Shown here one piece after another: positions 10,390 to 21,275 of a DNA stretch of 64,000 nucleotides (positions are counted from its first letter, which is position 1; each line of letters opens with the position of its first letter). The stretch is from Fragilaria crotonensis (Eukaryota; Bacillariophyta; Fragilariophyceae; Fragilariales; Fragilariaceae). The stretch covers positions 31,144-95,143 of the forward strand of contig JAKSYS010000178.1 of NCBI GenBank assembly GCA_022925895.1, given 5' to 3'. Made by a program: the position numbers and the translations under genes. The notes below the pieces were generated by a model. The model was not told the origin of the DNA. It was given only the letters and a program-made list of their open reading frames with translations, and did no database searches.

Positions 10390-12048
10390 ATGAGATATAC
10401 TCTCATGATCAGTGGGTTGGTCACGGTCGGCGTTGTGCATGCCTATCATGATGCGGCAATACAACTCGAGAGTGCTGCAATTGAGATTCATGTTTCACCT
10501 CAATGCCGTCAAAATGCATTACAGGTACTTGATGGCAACTTCGGTCATGCGTTGGGGGGAGGATATTGTCAACGTCTGTCATATACCCAAATGCAGCTTT
10601 TGGCCTTGGAGCTGACGAAATGTCATCTTGACGAATTGCAACAGGATATCTTTGAGAATCCATGCTCGTTGTCAGTTCATGAGTGCCTCGCGCAACTGAC
10701 TCCCCTTGGATTTCAATCCTACACCATGTTCAAGATCAACGTTGAGCAGTACTGCTTCAAACTCAATCATGAGCTGATGATCCTGGAACAACAGGAGACT
10801 GGTGTGCAGCTGCAGCATACCGCGAAACTCGCTTCTCAACAAATCGCAGAGTTGATAGAGCGACAGGGGGAAATCAAAGATGATTATTCCCAACTTCTCT
10901 CTTCGCTCCATGAACAACAATCGGATCTCCATCACACTCTCCTGGAGCAAGCTATCGAGCTGCAACGTGTCTCGGAGCAACAGCTTTTTGAATGGACGAA
11001 GGAAATGATGAAGGCACAAACACTGCAAATGACGCTTCAGCAAGAAGAACTGCAAGACCTCTCCAATGTGGTTGGAAAGACTGCTGCAAAGATAAGGAGC
11101 GCATTAAACCTGGATACAGTGCTTTCTTTGATCTCTGGAGGCATGAAAATCGCCAATTTGTTCTGTTACATGTACGCTACTGTTCACGTACAATGGCTCC
11201 TAACCATACCACGCCGTGTTCGTTCCTGTCGCGGAAAATTGTGGGGTCTTTCGATGGTTGAATTCTTTCTATTGTCGTCTTTTGTTTGGTGTACGGATGA
11301 CTCAACAACGAACACAAGCAAACAACTCGTGGAGCGCGTGAGATTCTTCAGTCTCACTCTTCAGGGATCAATCTTTATACTTTCTTTCTTATCCTCTTTC
11401 TTCAGCAAAGAGCCGTTGGTTGATGGTGACCAACACAGATTGCTGATAGTTTCCCTGGAAAGCATAAATGACTCCATCAAGGAAGTGCGAGTCGTTCTGG
11501 ACGAACACGAGGAGCGACTTGGAAAACTGTTAAGAGATCAACACTTTGACACCCAGCGTCAGATACTCCGTCAAGATCACGCACGACGACACGTAGGACC
11601 CAGTGTTTCAACCGCAATGCGTCATGTGCCATTCGAGCAACCGCAGTATATCCAGGGATGGCCTACCAGTACCCATCCCTTCCAGCATCATAATATTGGT
11701 CCTGATACTGATGCGATAAATATGATTCCATCGCGGCATCCGGTGGAAGTTGAACAATCCTATTTGGTGCATCCGCTTCCGGCAAGCCATGTCGAGTCTA
11801 GTCCCCTGCCAGCGAGACTGCACACTGACACATTTTTCGACGCCACGGAGGATCCACAAGCCGTGACACCGTCCCCGCAACGATGCGAATACAAGGGAGC
11901 ATCCGAAGATGGTGATTTGGATAAGAAGCGCCCGCTCTCCAGTAGAGATGACATCGAACCTCCATCCAAGAAGCATTGCGGCGGCGGAGGTCAGATCAAC
12001 ATTGGTAACCCCTTGGCAAACAGCGTTTCAAACAGCACAAGACGTTAA
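10390..12048 (+). CDS. KAR5/GEX1/Brambleberry-family nuclear fusion protein
   Basis: Members of this family sit in the nuclear envelope and are needed for fusion of gamete nuclei (karyogamy). The features seen match. There is a signal peptide (start MRYTLMISGLVTVGVVHA). A Cys-rich domain follows: PQC, GGYCQRLSYTQMQLLALELTKCHLDE, PCSLSVHECL and EQYCFKLNHEL. A long glutamine-rich coiled coil spans about residues 135-240. Two hydrophobic segments come next, around 265-285 and 290-330, then another near 345-360. A hydrophilic C-tail of about 180 residues ends the protein. The pattern 'YT..Q..LA..LTKCHL' followed by 'PC....ECL' is the family hallmark. It is a single exon of 552 residues from this start. 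A longer start six codons upstream exists. Basis is motif recognition without a search. Confidence 0.72.
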   Translation: MRYTLMISGLVTVGVVHAYHDAAIQLESAAIEIHVSPQCRQNALQVLDGNFGHALGGGYCQRLSYTQMQLLALELTKCHLDELQQDIFENPCSLSVHECLAQLTPLGFQSYTMFKINVEQYCFKLNHELMILEQQETGVQLQHTAKLASQQIAELIERQGEIKDDYSQLLSSLHEQQSDLHHTLLEQAIELQRVSEQQLFEWTKEMMKAQTLQMTLQQEELQDLSNVVGKTAAKIRSALNLDTVLSLISGGMKIANLFCYMYATVHVQWLLTIPRRVRSCRGKLWGLSMVEFFLLSSFVWCTDDSTTNTSKQLVERVRFFSLTLQGSIFILSFLSSFFSKEPLVDGDQHRLLIVSLESINDSIKEVRVVLDEHEERLGKLLRDQHFDTQRQILRQDHARRHVGPSVSTAMRHVPFEQPQYIQGWPTSTHPFQHHNIGPDTDAINMIPSRHPVEVEQSYLVHPLPASHVESSPLPARLHTDTFFDATEDPQAVTPSPQRCEYKGASEDGDLDKKRPLSSRDDIEPPSKKHCGGGGQINIGNPLANSVSNSTRR

Positions 12049-12757
12049 CCATTACGGTATTGGGAATTCCGCGTCGAAGCGTTGGCGCTTTTTCTCGCTC
12101 CCACAACATTTCAATCTTCCTGTATGCTGTGGTGATCCTTCGGCTAGATCTCATGTGCGAAGTTGCAAGTTGGGGAGTATTATAGTGGTTCAATGAATGC
12201 AGGGGTTTACCCTCCAGTTTATTATACTCCAGTGCAAGTACATGCCACCGCAGACTTCATGCTTCACATAAACATGCAAGAATTGATAGCACGATGTATA
12301 ATGTGGTAGGGTGAGTGTAGCAATTTGAAACGGGGAGGTACGAGAGAGTATTCGTAACAGACGTATCATAGCATTACTAATTGCGACAGGAGTTCGACGT
12401 ACATGAACTATGAACTATGATACTATGAAGCTTGAAAATCGGAGTGATGTGCTGGTACTGTCCTTCCGATACGGTACCACGTAGCGACTGTCGGGTCTGT
12501 GCATCGATCTTGACACTCGGCATCTCGGATCTCGGGTGCGAACTGCGAACCACAAGCACAACAACATCTAAAGGGATCAAAGATCTCTACTCTGGAGCCA
12601 GAAACAAGAAAACGAGAGGCAGCTGACAACCTCAGCATCGGTGTCACCAGATCTTTTGTCCAAAGCGTTGTAGGCTGTAGACCAAGTGAGCCACGGAACC
12701 ATTCGTCCATGCTTTGCCGCGCTTGCATGAGGCTACTCAACTAGTTTTGAAAAAAAA
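12049..12757. other. Intergenic, no gene seen
   Basis: Only scattered GTAC words and short chance frames. The last few bases before 12758 are an A-run, a common start context here. Confidence 0.45.
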
Positions 12758-15700
12758 ATGAGGCATCGATTTGCGATTTTCATGCTTATAGTCACCGCTG
12801 GAAGATGTGACGCTAGAATTCCAATACTAGTGGGGCGTCTTGAATGCAGACAAGGCGGCGATTATGAATGCTTGAAACGCAGCGAACACCACATCAAGAC
12901 CATGTCGTTGCGAGCGTGCCATCAAAGTGTCTTTGCAAAGTGGATTCCATCGGTCCGAGGCGGGCATTCGAGTCAAACTGCCATGATCGAGGGTGCTTCA
13001 ACCGAACCAATAGTATGGGATACTCGTGAACGACTCCCAGCGACCCGAAAACGAAAAGCCAGACATACGTCCGATGTGGTACGCAACATTTTAGAAAAAC
13101 GAGAAATCATGGGAGATGAGGAGATTGCATTGAAAGAGCTGATTGATCGACGAGCCAAGGAATACCTGACTGAGTTGGAAAGTTCAGAAAAACCGCCAAT
13201 GCCTCTCAAATTTCTCCATTACCTTGCACCCAAGGTTCCGGCCATCAAGCTCTCGCCCGATTTGATGCTGCGAATACAAACGGCGAGAGGTGACTTTGAC
13301 TCAGGCCTTGCGGCTACAATTATTTCCACCATGGCACAGCTGTGTGTTCAATATGAGAAGAAAACAGGAGAATCTATATCTAAGGAAATTTGTAGGGATC
13401 GCCGATTTGAACAACTTGTGGAATGTGTTCTGTGTGGCGTGGATGTTTTGAGACGGACACAAGAATCGAAAACCCTAGCCGAGGGTGACAATACAATTCA
13501 AATCGACATGGAAGCTTTGCTCGATGAAGAAGATGTCAAGATTCATGAGGGTCTTTCGGTGCCGGATGCATGCCGAGCAGCATGGGGAATAGCCATGTTG
13601 ACTGGTTATCGGAAGGCGTCGTTTGGAGGGCAGAAGGTGACAGATATTCTGACGGCACTATCTTTACGAACTCGAGAGCGCCTGCTTGCGAGGCTACAGC
13701 TACTACGCCAGGGCGAACTGAGGTCGTATACCAGTTCAGAAATGTCCTTGGCTGAAGGATTTGACAAGGATACCAAGGACCTTGCTGAGGATGTTGCGTC
13801 GGCGATGTGGACATTCGCCTGCGTTAAGGCAACCACGGGGTTGAGAATGGTGCCTCTTTTCGAAGCGTCGTGCTCGTTGCTGTGTCAAAATCCAATGCAA
13901 CTTAGAAGGCGAGAGCAGGCGAAAAAAGTCGGTCTAAGTGTGAATGACTTTGATGCCGACGCGGTGGTGGAGAAGCTGGCAAAATCCGAAAACGTTACGG
14001 TGGATAAGGACTGCGAAGACAAGTCAACAGCCATCGAAGTAGACGATGAAAAAGACGTACTTCTGCATTGGCTCTCACCAAACGAAGTAGCTGGCATCAT
14101 GTGGGCAGTAGCACTGCACGGGCGAACAGACGATGCAGGCTCGAAAGATGAGATGAAGTTATCAGAAACGGCCACTGTTCTGAGCGAGCTTGCCTTCGAT
14201 TGCATTGGTCATTGGCTTAAGGAAGACTTGGCATTGCATAGAGATGTTCATGCGCTACAGGAGCAACTTGACGATCATCAGATGGAAAGGATTTCTTCGG
14301 TTGATCAGGAACTCGTTCACCATGGGGACGGAGTCGTCGTCGAAGTTGTGGACGCGGCTACCATTTTGGCGAAAGAAAGTGCTCAAGCCATGGTCGAGAC
14401 AAGTGCCGAGAACATCACGGTTAATGACAGGTCGTTGGACGAAGTAGGTGTGCTCGCGGGCACAAAGGAAGTTCAAGTCGTGGATGCCGCAACCCTCATC
14501 ACTATGCAAGCTACCGACGAGCAATTGAACGCAAAATCTAAAGTATTGGTATCTTCAATGCCAATGCCAGGAGAGAACGCAGACGAACCGGAGTCCAAAA
14601 GTTTGTCCTTGCCTTCGCATCTGCATTTGCGGTCCCTCCCAGATCCACATTTCTCCAACCACAAGCTTTGTTCGATAGTATGGGCCGCAACCGATCTGCA
14701 AGATTCGCTTAGAAACCTGTTGCTTGATATCGCAGCTGAAATCTTGTCAGAACAAGGAAGCCGAGGCATGCATCACCTTTCTGGAGGTGATTTGGCGAAC
14801 CTTGCGTGGGCGATCGCTCGACGAACACAATCTACTGATTTTTTTCCAAGCCGTGACGTTGCTAGTCGCTTAATAAGGCTCTCACGATGGATTGCTCAGC
14901 GGTCGCTTTTTTTGGTAGAGGCGAACCAGGGGGCGGCAATGTTTGACGAATTTCAGGCTCCAGAGCTTGGCAGATTGATGTGGTCGCTGTCGATGACACT
15001 TTCGAACCTGTCGCTTTATTCAGATGGCAGTCGAAGTCCTGATACGTGTTTTCAAAAACTGGCCGTGCTCGCTTTAACACTTTCGAACAACTTTACCTCT
15101 CGCTTCGGGACAGAGGACCTGGCCCGGGTTACGTGGGCTGTCTTAGAATTGAGTGATATCGAAGAGGTTTTCAGCGATCCCGCCACTTCTGCTGCCCTTG
15201 GTAGGTTGGTGTCAATAATGGAAGCTTCTGTTCTTCGCTGGGAAAATGGTCAATGTGAGAAGAGTGCTAAGGAAACAACAGAACAGGTGGACGAATCGAT
15301 CCGCTTTGCTTCATTTCTCGGAAAGCCACGTCTCGCCTTAAGGCTTCTTGAACAACGTTTGGATACAGCGATCGACGAAGACGATGAATCTCAAGTCCCA
15401 GAATCAGGGAAAGGACGCCACTTGCCGCTTCTCCGTGATCTGTCAATGGATCCGTCGACAATGTGTAAATTGGCGCATGCTCTGTCACGCACACAAGTAC
15501 TGTTGTCCGAGATAGACGGAGCTTGGACATTCACAAGAGTTGCTGTGCGACTCATGGCATCTAAGCATGGTCAATTATTAAGGGTGAGCTCGCCTGGCGA
15601 TAATGTTCGACTAGCATACGCCTGCGTCACCAATCAGTGCAATGATCACGGACGAGAACTCATTTCCCGTTTGTTTGCTCGGCGCTTCGTTCAACGCCTC

Positions 15701-16885
15701 AACGAGCTACTAAACGGCAATGAGAAGGGGTCTGTGTCACGCCATTTGGGCTTATCATCAGCAGAAACTGCAACTCTCGCGTGGTCCATGGGAAACCTCG
15801 GAGTACGACATTGGACCACAGAACAGGATACCAATGGAACGGCATACAAGAAACTTCGGCTCGTCACTTCGCTATCGTTGCTCTCCGAGTCTGAGCTTGA
15901 GTCGTCATCGACGCATTCAATTGCACGTTTGCTTTACGGGGCTATATCCATGGAGATGCTGGATAGCGCCCCTGGAAATGTTTTGCCCCTTCTTCTCGCT
16001 CTGAAATCGAAATCACAAGCTGAGCTGGCAACGGTCGACATTTGCGAACTTACCGAATGTCTCTCCAGAATAATGACTGCAACTGGGGGAACACGAATTA
16101 CTACAGCATCGCCAGGCGAGAGCACAATACCACAAACCGAAGATGCCGAGTCATCCATCGATCAAAAGAACGCTACAGGAATCTCTGATGGGGAGGAAAC
16201 CTTAACTAGCTCGAGAGCGGCTAGTGATATCAACGGCGACATATTGGCATCCGCCGTCCAACTGCTACAAAGTATTGCCGATATCGCAACTGAAAGCGTG
16301 AAATCGTTGACCGCTGTTCAAATTAGGAAACTACTTGCGAGCTACGCAGGACTTCCATTCCAAGCAGACGACCTTATCGTCGCCGTTGATATCGAAATCA
16401 TCCATCGCTTAAACTCAACAATGTACGTAACACATCTCCCTGAGGCAGCGAACCGGGCCGCTACTGCAGCACAAGGCTCGTGGGATGCCCTTGTAGACAA
16501 ATCAGAAGAGGGAGGCTCTCGCCTCGCATCACTCCGCAAGGGACTCAGAAGTCTATTCGTTCAGTCACCAGGTGAAGCCGCGAGCAAGGAGACTAATGTG
16601 GACTCGTCGAGACTTGATGCTGTAGCCGATCTCTTAACTGAGACAGCCACCACAGCAAGCCTTGTGACAGATTACTTTGCCGGAGTCTCGAAGCTGACGA
16701 ATAACGATCCAGGACTGCTACTGTCTGCCGCGCAGCGTGGCTCCGTCTTCGAGTTAAACCGTTGTCAGGAACTCATTGCCAGCTACCGTCGCGTCAACTT
16801 TGAAAGTGGAAGTCGCCAGAGTAGACAAGATGATGGATGGAGAAAGGCCATTGGTCACCAAGTCATCAGCAGAATTTTCTACTAA
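12758..16885 (+). CDS. Large OPR-like helical-repeat protein, secretory/plastid signal
   Basis: An uninterrupted 1375-residue protein. The first residues (MRHRFAIFMLIVTAGRCDA) look like a signal peptide, suggesting entry to the ER and possibly the plastid. Scattered through the chain is a degenerate helical repeat with a core like 'ELA.L.WAxA.L': EVAGIMWAVALHG, KLCSIVWAATDLQD, DLANLAWAIARRTQ, ELGRLMWSLSMTLS, DLARVTWAVLELSD and ETATLAWSMGNLG. This resembles the 38-residue octotricopeptide (OPR) repeat found in algal organelle RNA-binding proteins. No RAP domain or nuclease motif was seen at the C-terminus. Acidic linkers separate the blocks. The inferred role is organelle RNA maturation or translation. 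No introns are needed; this is the longest intact frame in the window. Confidence 0.65.
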   Translation: MRHRFAIFMLIVTAGRCDARIPILVGRLECRQGGDYECLKRSEHHIKTMSLRACHQSVFAKWIPSVRGGHSSQTAMIEGASTEPIVWDTRERLPATRKRKARHTSDVVRNILEKREIMGDEEIALKELIDRRAKEYLTELESSEKPPMPLKFLHYLAPKVPAIKLSPDLMLRIQTARGDFDSGLAATIISTMAQLCVQYEKKTGESISKEICRDRRFEQLVECVLCGVDVLRRTQESKTLAEGDNTIQIDMEALLDEEDVKIHEGLSVPDACRAAWGIAMLTGYRKASFGGQKVTDILTALSLRTRERLLARLQLLRQGELRSYTSSEMSLAEGFDKDTKDLAEDVASAMWTFACVKATTGLRMVPLFEASCSLLCQNPMQLRRREQAKKVGLSVNDFDADAVVEKLAKSENVTVDKDCEDKSTAIEVDDEKDVLLHWLSPNEVAGIMWAVALHGRTDDAGSKDEMKLSETATVLSELAFDCIGHWLKEDLALHRDVHALQEQLDDHQMERISSVDQELVHHGDGVVVEVVDAATILAKESAQAMVETSAENITVNDRSLDEVGVLAGTKEVQVVDAATLITMQATDEQLNAKSKVLVSSMPMPGENADEPESKSLSLPSHLHLRSLPDPHFSNHKLCSIVWAATDLQDSLRNLLLDIAAEILSEQGSRGMHHLSGGDLANLAWAIARRTQSTDFFPSRDVASRLIRLSRWIAQRSLFLVEANQGAAMFDEFQAPELGRLMWSLSMTLSNLSLYSDGSRSPDTCFQKLAVLALTLSNNFTSRFGTEDLARVTWAVLELSDIEEVFSDPATSAALGRLVSIMEASVLRWENGQCEKSAKETTEQVDESIRFASFLGKPRLALRLLEQRLDTAIDEDDESQVPESGKGRHLPLLRDLSMDPSTMCKLAHALSRTQVLLSEIDGAWTFTRVAVRLMASKHGQLLRVSSPGDNVRLAYACVTNQCNDHGRELISRLFARRFVQRLNELLNGNEKGSVSRHLGLSSAETATLAWSMGNLGVRHWTTEQDTNGTAYKKLRLVTSLSLLSESELESSSTHSIARLLYGAISMEMLDSAPGNVLPLLLALKSKSQAELATVDICELTECLSRIMTATGGTRITTASPGESTIPQTEDAESSIDQKNATGISDGEETLTSSRAASDINGDILASAVQLLQSIADIATESVKSLTAVQIRKLLASYAGLPFQADDLIVAVDIEIIHRLNSTMYVTHLPEAANRAATAAQGSWDALVDKSEEGGSRLASLRKGLRSLFVQSPGEAASKETNVDSSRLDAVADLLTETATTASLVTDYFAGVSKLTNNDPGLLLSAAQRGSVFELNRCQELIASYRRVNFESGSRQSRQDDGWRKAIGHQVISRIFY

Positions 16886-17073
16886 GCAAAGCAAAAACAA
16901 CGAATGCAACTCATCAGTTCACGCCTGTGCTTGAAGCTAGTGAACGTCGCATACGCCTTCGTACATTAGAGTATGCACCCATAAGGCGCGAGTCGCCTCG
17001 TTGCACTCCGCGTAATAAGGCGAAGAGCCCTTTCGTCAGAGGGTTGACGAGGACGTACCTGAAACGATGAAAC

Positions 17074-18312
17074 TCACGAAAAAGTTGACCAAAGGGCAAT
17101 GTTGGCGCCATCAAATGGTAGGACAGTTTTCTGAATTTCCGGATCCTTTGCCATCAAGAATTGAATTAAGTCATCATATGTACTGACGGGATCGCCGGAG
17201 CCAGGCAAGTAACGATCAGGGAAAAGTCGAGAGAAGACGCAGCAAGGCATGACTACAAATGGCACCCGCTTCCGCACCGCCATGTCAACAATGGAACCCG
17301 TGGCTTCATCTGGATGCAGCGCCACGATGGCACTACAGTTCGCCAGCAGCTCATGATGTTCACTGCAAACTTCAACTTCGTCTTCATCTGGATGTCGAAA
17401 GCTGGTGTCGACGCCATCGGGTTTATCGGCAAACCACGCTCGAAGCGTTCCGTAGGGAACAATCGGCTGGCACAGCGGAATGCCACTTTGGGTCGAAACA
17501 ACCAAGCTATTGCGTATAGACTTGTTCCACACTTTTCGATCGCGTCCTGGTAGCTTTCCTACCTTTTCACGGGGATCAACAACAGTCGCCTTAACTCCAG
17601 AGAGTCCAAGTGCCATGGAAACGTGCCCAGATCCCCCAGCTGCATCGACTACGCCACTGCCCAAGTTCAGACTTTGTATCACTCTCGCGTAATATGGACT
17701 CAAAGTGTTCGGTTTCTCTGTGCCCCACCGAGAGGAGTCCGGTAGATCTGTAGCCCCCAACTTATGAAAAACGACGTGAATGAGAAAATTTGCTATCTGT
17801 TCCCCTTGCATTCGCTTGCCGATTCCTCCGCCGTGACGATACAACCTTTCCTTCGCTAACTCGTCTGATTTTCCCGGTTGATGTTTCTTTATTTCTTGAT
17901 TGTTCTTCGTAACGATGTAACGCTTCTGCCACTCCTGACAGAGTTCAACGCCCCAGTATCGAGCGACCTTTGGAACGATTTTCGCCGAAGCATCCGTTTC
18001 GTCGACAACGTCCACGACAAACCTGTCTTCGTGCCAATCCGTCTCTCCTTGTTGATGAACTGGAGTCCAATTTCCAGTCAACAGTATAAGGTCCCCAATC
18101 TTGCACATTCTTCGACACCAACTACGGATTTGAGGAGCTTGGCCCCCATCCTGCATCTGAATTCGCACGACAACTCGTCTGACATTGTTGACGGCCAGCA
18201 GAAGGACAGCAAATGTCGCACGGACGGTCCGGTGAAACACGACGCCTTCCAAGATGGAGGAGATAGGAGTGGGTGGCGGTCCTTCGGAACCGATGTCGCA
18301 TCGTCCAGACAT
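17074..18312 (-). CDS. Methyltransferase-like protein
   Basis: A 412-residue single-exon protein. Near residue 240 the motif VVDAAGGSGHVSMALGL is a Rossmann SAM-binding loop, followed by ATVVDPREKVG, where the acidic Asp would hold the ribose. Further on, IVALHPDEATGSIVDMAV and VPFVVMPCCVFSRLFPDR form conserved-looking strands with a Pro-Cys-Cys motif, seen in a group of uncharacterised eukaryotic methyltransferase-like proteins. The N-terminal 200 residues are basic and lack a targeting signal. The substrate is unknown. Its 3' end lies 190 bp from the convergent end of the OPR-like gene. Confidence 0.6.
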   Translation of the reverse strand: MSGRCDIGSEGPPPTPISSILEGVVFHRTVRATFAVLLLAVNNVRRVVVRIQMQDGGQAPQIRSWCRRMCKIGDLILLTGNWTPVHQQGETDWHEDRFVVDVVDETDASAKIVPKVARYWGVELCQEWQKRYIVTKNNQEIKKHQPGKSDELAKERLYRHGGGIGKRMQGEQIANFLIHVVFHKLGATDLPDSSRWGTEKPNTLSPYYARVIQSLNLGSGVVDAAGGSGHVSMALGLSGVKATVVDPREKVGKLPGRDRKVWNKSIRNSLVVSTQSGIPLCQPIVPYGTLRAWFADKPDGVDTSFRHPDEDEVEVCSEHHELLANCSAIVALHPDEATGSIVDMAVRKRVPFVVMPCCVFSRLFPDRYLPGSGDPVSTYDDLIQFLMAKDPEIQKTVLPFDGANIALWSTFS

Positions 18313-19980
18313 TGCACAGAGTATTATCTTGATCCGGAACGAAAAACAACATTTTCATGATCACATTTCCCCAACATTCTGACGACCACAGATGAAGGCT
18401 GCACAGTTTGAAATCTGACACGGTACTGCAGTGTCGTTGGTAAGGTAAATTACAGTTTTGAGTCTAGGCTGAAATCAGCTAAATTTATCCCGTGTAGACT
18501 TGCATATTGAACGTATTTGGCTGAAAATTGGGAATTGGGAATTGGGTGTACTGTGTATTGGGTATTGGGTGTCGTGTGGATAGTGGATATGCATACGAAA
18601 ACATAAAAGAAAACATGTTCAGAAGAGAGACAGTATTGCTATCCATCTGTACAGCAATAATTCATATCTACCGTAGATTCCTACAGTTTTTCTACGATAC
18701 TATTGTCTTTGCGTTGCAAACTGGCCGTAGAAATGGAGCTCAACGCAACCCAAAACCCAGTCATCACGAAACGCAACACAAAATCAGAAAGTAAAATTTC
18801 ATGATGCATGTCAATAGTTGATTGTCTTGAGGTCCGCCCCCAACTCGGCCGACCACGTTAGGCTTCCATTATGCATCCTGGCTCTGTGGTGTTATGATCA
18901 CCCTTTGTGCAGATTGGAATGGATCGGCTTCAACACAGGATGGTGCGGAGGGACTCTTGAAGCTTCGTTCTAATCCATCTCGCCGTGGAATTGATTGCCT
19001 TGTTTTCGTTTCTCTATAATTGATTTCCTATCTGTGATCAGTAGACCATTGCTGTGTGGTAAGGAGCAACCGAATCGGCGATGTTGGAGCTTAGCATGTG
19101 CGATCTGTCAGCATGCTTTGTCTGAAGGTTGAATCATGCCTCCCCAGAAGATCTTAACATCTTCATCTTCAACTACTCAAGGCGCTTCGCTAGAAACCCG
19201 GAAGGCGAACCCGGAATTTCCTGTTCTTCCTAATTTGTTGGGAAAGGAATGAGGAATCTCAAAGTGAACGACGATTATTACTGGTGCAAACATTCTTTGC
19301 TCCTCGAAAGTTCTCGCATCGTCGACACCCATTCGTGACGACGGATGGACGATGACGGAACAACTCTGCAGAACAGAACAAATGACGCCTTGAGTGATTT
19401 CGATCGTGTCCAAGTGGCGTCGTATGTAGGCATGATGTACAATGTACCAGTGACGTTGCTGTGTCAGCGGTGGTTAGTATATGAATCTTACCATCCGACC
19501 AATGCCTACCTGCCAGGAAGTTCTGCATCGATTTCATAATGCCTCAACAACTCAACAATCAAAAAGAATTCGAAGGTGAGAACAACAACATTCCATCCCG
19601 TTAGTCGCAACTTTGCGAGCTTGGTGGTGTGATGATTGAAAGCGCACGCATACCTTTGCGTCATGGTCTTTTTGTCGGAAGGACTGTGCCCAACTTCCAT
19701 TGTCATCGGCCATCGGATACTTGTTTTCAACGATTCGATGATATATTTTTTTCTCGATAGCGAACCCGAACTTGGTTTGCAAGCATTAGAGGACGTTATG
19801 GCTCGGGTGATGTCGTCTTCAAAATTGAATTTCTTTCGATTTGAAGCGTCAGTGTTCATGAGCATTTATCGTTTATGTTTATGTTTAGTCGAGTTCTGTT
19901 CAATTCGGGTCGAATTCTCGAAGTAGATTTTTCTTCTTTCTCACTTGTCAATGTTGCGTTGCCATAAGACCTTCTTGAAT
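18313..19980. other. Intergenic, AATTGGG tandem, no gene seen
   Basis: About 1.7 kb without a convincing gene. AATTGGG (three units) and TATTGGG (two units) 7-bp tandems lie at 18525-18571. Short frames near 19345-19926 overlap on both strands and show no domain. Confidence 0.45.
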
Positions 19981-20985
19981 ATGTATGACAAGACGATCTC
20001 CCTCGTTCTTCTGTTGTTGTATATTACGGCCGTTGCAGCCTATAACATCAACAACGAGCAGTCCAAGTTGTTCAAAAAAGCCATTTCAACTTCACTGAAG
20101 AAACCTCCCGCCACCCCATTGCGATCGTCGGCGACTGGCTCAATCGTTCAGTCACGCAGCACTGTTGTCCCGATTGCGTCCTCAGACATGCTTGCCGGCC
20201 CTCCAAACTACTGGTTCCACCCCAAGATCCATACTTTCGGCAACACGGGTGTTCTTGGCGGTCTTCATGCAGCCGTGGCTCCATTTGTGACGATGCTGAT
20301 CGACAAGGCCGCCTACGACGGTGAGAACGTACGCGACAAGGTAGCGAAACAGCTACGCAGCATTGTAGGCAAGGAAGGCGCAAACGTTGTCGATCTATGC
20401 TGCGGCGTCGGTATTTCGACTCGGGCCCTCCGAAAGGCCTTTAGCGACGCGAACACCATCATTGGAGTCGACACGTCGAAGGAGATGATTGCAATGGCAG
20501 AAGTTCTTAGCGCGAATAACCTTGTTTCTAAGGCATTCTCCAGCCATGCACCAAACCTTGATGGCGCGTGCGACGCGAGTTATACCATTGGCAATGCCGA
20601 ACTGACCAACCTTCCCGACGCATCCTTCGATCTCGTGACCATCATGTACGCCTTCCACGAGGCGCCATACTTGGGTCGCTACCGCATGCTCCGCGAAGGC
20701 CATCGGCTCCTATCACCGGGAGGAACGTTGGCTGTCATTGACATAAGCCCTAAATATCAGCCTGGTCCGACCATGCTCGCCGGCGAACCCTACGTGCTGG
20801 AGTACAAGAAGAACATTCACAAGCAGATGATGAACGTTCAAGGCTTTGAAAGCTCCGAGTACTCTGAGGTGGTCGATGGACACGTCGGTAAATGGATCCT
20901 GACCAAAACGATGTCGTTGATTTCAACCCCGATCATGAATAGATCGGCGCCGTTGTCCGTGTCTTCTTTCCGTCGAACTCCTTGA
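19981..20985 (+). CDS. SAM-dependent methyltransferase, signal-peptide bearing (paralogue 1)
   Basis: The chosen start MYDKTISLVLLLLYITAVAA gives a signal peptide; 12 extra codons lie upstream. A block NYWFHPKIHTFGNTGVLGGLHAA precedes the methyltransferase core. The core has VVDLCCGVGISTRAL (SAM loop), IIGVDTSKEMI (acidic ribose contact), FDLVTIMYAFHEAP and a class I C-terminal strand with AVIDISPKY. A conserved LAGEPYVLEYKKNI segment follows. This is a class I methyltransferase of the UbiE/type-11 kind. The same blocks occur in the convergent gene at 21276-22310, so the two are inverted duplicates. Residue +1 after the signal is Tyr, weaker for plastid import than in the paralogue. The substrate is unknown. 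Confidence 0.85.
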   Translation: MYDKTISLVLLLLYITAVAAYNINNEQSKLFKKAISTSLKKPPATPLRSSATGSIVQSRSTVVPIASSDMLAGPPNYWFHPKIHTFGNTGVLGGLHAAVAPFVTMLIDKAAYDGENVRDKVAKQLRSIVGKEGANVVDLCCGVGISTRALRKAFSDANTIIGVDTSKEMIAMAEVLSANNLVSKAFSSHAPNLDGACDASYTIGNAELTNLPDASFDLVTIMYAFHEAPYLGRYRMLREGHRLLSPGGTLAVIDISPKYQPGPTMLAGEPYVLEYKKNIHKQMMNVQGFESSEYSEVVDGHVGKWILTKTMSLISTPIMNRSAPLSVSSFRRTP

Positions 20986-21275
20986 GCGCCCCCCACGTCC
21001 GCTTACACCTGGGGCATCCCTTGTTGACAACACTTTCAACTCTTCTATGCTACTGAATACGACATAACGAAGGTAAAGAGGACCATGAATGACTGTATAT
21101 AATGAACACTAAAGTGAACTAGTGATGTGAAGCCAAACTACCTTTTCCGTTGCGACGCGCATTGATATGATTCAGATTCCTAGTAGTTGGTGGTAGTATT
21201 CCTAATTTCGTCAACCACGAGACTGTGTTACGGCGATCCTCATCATGAATCCGCATAGTTTCAGGAAGGTTCGAC

